DNA of 6,476 nucleotides from JBAWXE01 sp037144255 (lineage in GTDB: Bacteria; Bacteroidota; Bacteroidia; Chitinophagales; Chitinophagaceae). The notes beneath the pieces are model-generated. The model searched no databases, was not told the DNA's origin, and saw nothing but the letters and a program-made list of their open reading frames with translations. Shown in pieces: positions 5,569-6,476 of this stretch; positions within the stretch are counted from its first letter, which is position 1, and every line of letters begins with the position of its first letter. The stretch covers positions 1 to 6,476 of the forward strand of contig JBAWXE010000121.1 in NCBI GenBank assembly GCA_037144255.1, given 5' to 3'. The translations under genes and the position numbers were made by a program.

Positions 5569-6180
5569 TTATTTCCTCAAATTGATTTGGCAGCCAATCG
5601 ACTTAGTTTCTTTGATTGCAACTTGCCTTCCAGCTAACAGATCGTCAACAGCATCAGCCAGGTAATGGTGCTTTACTTTACTTGGCTCAGCACCATTATG
5701 GTCTATAGCACCATTGTATCTTACAACATATTTACCGCTCTCCTTCCATACAACAAAAGCATGTGGTGTTTTCTGTGCAGCAAAATCACGCGCTACGGTC
5801 TGCTGATCATCATACAAGTAGGGAAAATTAAAATGTTCGTCTCTGGCTTTTGCCACCATAAGAGGATAAGTATCTCCTTCGTAAACAACAGTATCTGTAG
5901 AACTGATAGCAATAAGCGGTACACCCAGATTCTTATATTTGCGATTAAGCTCGTTGAGCCTAGGAGGATAGAGTTTGGCGAAAGGGCAATGATTACAAGT
6001 AAATACAATGATGAATCCCTTGGCATCGGGGAAATCATTCATGGAAATAGTTTTCCCATCTATATTCATCAATCTGAAATCATTTACTACCCTGTTACTA
6101 ATAGTAATGAAGCCAAATGAAATAGTAAGTCCTATTGCCAATAGCCACAGGTATACAATACGAAACATCTTATTATTCAT
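5569..6180 (-). CDS. membrane-anchored thioredoxin-fold (AhpC/TSA/TlpA-like) protein with CNHC motif
   Basis: This is a thioredoxin-like protein probably facing the periplasm. Residues 8-27 are a hydrophobic helix without a clear cleavage site, so a signal anchor is likely. The fold starts near residue 32 (VNDFRLMNIDGK). The active site is FTCNHCPFA with Cys62 and Cys65, a CxxC typical of the AhpC/TSA-related 'CNHCP' subgroup. It continues with YLYDDQQTVARDF (121-133), the cis-proline KTPH (Pro139), AFVVWK and RYNGAIDH. Near the end, TKSIGCQI places a third Cys at 197, also usual in this subgroup ('GCxI'). The reaction is presumably thiol-disulfide exchange or peroxide reduction; which one cannot be decided. 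The ATG is 3 nt after the stop of the T9SS cargo gene, so the two are co-transcribed and probably translationally coupled. Met5 (6166-6168) is an alternative start. The length of 203 aa is normal. Confidence 0.9.
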   Translation of the reverse strand: MNNKMFRIVYLWLLAIGLTISFGFITISNRVVNDFRLMNIDGKTISMNDFPDAKGFIIVFTCNHCPFAKLYPPRLNELNRKYKNLGVPLIAISSTDTVVYEGDTYPLMVAKARDEHFNFPYLYDDQQTVARDFAAQKTPHAFVVWKESGKYVVRYNGAIDHNGAEPSKVKHHYLADAVDDLLAGRQVAIKETKSIGCQINLRK

Positions 6181-6183
6181 CTT

Positions 6184-6476
6184 TTATTCTTTAACAAACT
6201 GCCTTGTGATAGTTACTTTGGTCTTTTCGTCTGTAAGTTGAACAAAATATACTCCTGCCGGATAATGACTGATATCGATGCCATTTGCTAATTGTGGGCG
6301 TGGCAACATACACATGGTTCTGCCTAATGAATTGACTATAGTAACATAATACACTTGCATGGTAGGCTCGGTAAAAGAAAAATTGATCGTTGTTTTTGCC
6401 GGATTAGGATAGACCGTAAAATCTCCGGATGGATTATCGGTGCTATTTACCCCTGAAGCGTCTACTACAACAAATT
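6184..6476 (-). CDS. C-terminal part of a T9SS-secreted protein (type A sorting domain), 5' end outside window
   Basis: An open frame of 96 codons enters from the right edge and ends at TAA (6184-6186). It encodes a textbook type A sorting domain: VYPNPAKTTINFSF (residues 21-34 of the visible part), YYVTIVNSLGRTM (42-54), then YPAGVYFVQLTDEK (71-84) and the basic terminal strand TRQFVKE. Such domains direct proteins across the outer membrane through the type IX secretion machinery, where the tail is removed and the protein is released or anchored. The ten or so residues before VYPNP are a short linker, so the functional domain of the cargo lies beyond the window and cannot be named. The next gene starts 3 nt after the stop on the same strand. 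Confidence 0.92.
   Translation of the reverse strand, partial: FVVVDASGVNSTDNPSGDFTVYPNPAKTTINFSFTEPTMQVYYVTIVNSLGRTMCMLPRPQLANGIDISHYPAGVYFVQLTDEKTKVTITRQFVKE

Noticed and set aside
5665..6120. 151-codon plus-strand ORF opposite the thioredoxin-like gene
   Set aside because: It lies fully antisense to a gene with a clear active-site motif, and its translation has no family features.
1..6476. Defence island, CRISPR, prophage, insertion sequence or biosynthetic cluster
   Set aside because: No nuclease, integrase, transposase, repeat array, structural phage gene or multi-enzyme cluster is visible; the genes read as ordinary Bacteroidota envelope and metabolic genes.

Overview
The window looks like chromosomal DNA of an aerobic or facultative member of the Bacteroidota, most likely Chitinophagaceae-like. 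The DNA is AT-rich and its genes lack Shine-Dalgarno sequences. Several start regions carry the Bacteroidota -7 promoter element TAnnTTTG. There are two type IX secretion (T9SS) C-terminal sorting domains, a GldM-C-like secreted protein and several lipoproteins with a Cys lipobox. I saw no tRNA, rRNA, CRISPR array, transposase or phage gene. The family assignments come from recognising motifs by eye, not from a database search.

Layout, left to right. Bases 1-268 hold no convincing gene, only possible promoter elements. A complete front-end (delta-5/delta-6 type) fatty acid desaturase follows on the + strand (269-1339). The next stretch (1340-1640) is the frameshifted remains of a T9SS cargo C-terminus, closed by a very strong hairpin terminator (1663-1703). 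A small glycine-zipper lipoprotein is on + (1733-2206). It faces a run of three minus-strand genes, which in transcription order are a c-type cytochrome (4070-3669), an exported acetolactate-decarboxylase-like lipoprotein (3580-2846) and a DUF2889-like cytosolic protein (2745-2239). Divergent from the cytochrome is a DUF4395 membrane protein on + (4228-4884). It converges on a GldM-C-like secreted protein (5374-4961), with a perfect palindromic terminator between them. At the right edge, a T9SS cargo gene that enters from outside the window is followed after 3 nt by a membrane-anchored thioredoxin/peroxiredoxin-fold protein (6180-5569). These two are a clear co-transcribed pair.

How the parts relate. 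Most products act at the envelope: lipid unsaturation, periplasmic electron transfer, periplasmic thiol chemistry, lipoproteins and T9SS export. The only strong operon is the T9SS cargo plus thioredoxin-like protein. The remaining genes are single or loosely grouped. I see no clear multi-gene novel system. The most interesting points are the acetolactate-decarboxylase-like lipoprotein with a complete His triad but no C-terminal tail, the stand-alone GldM-C-like protein, and the decayed T9SS tail next to the desaturase.
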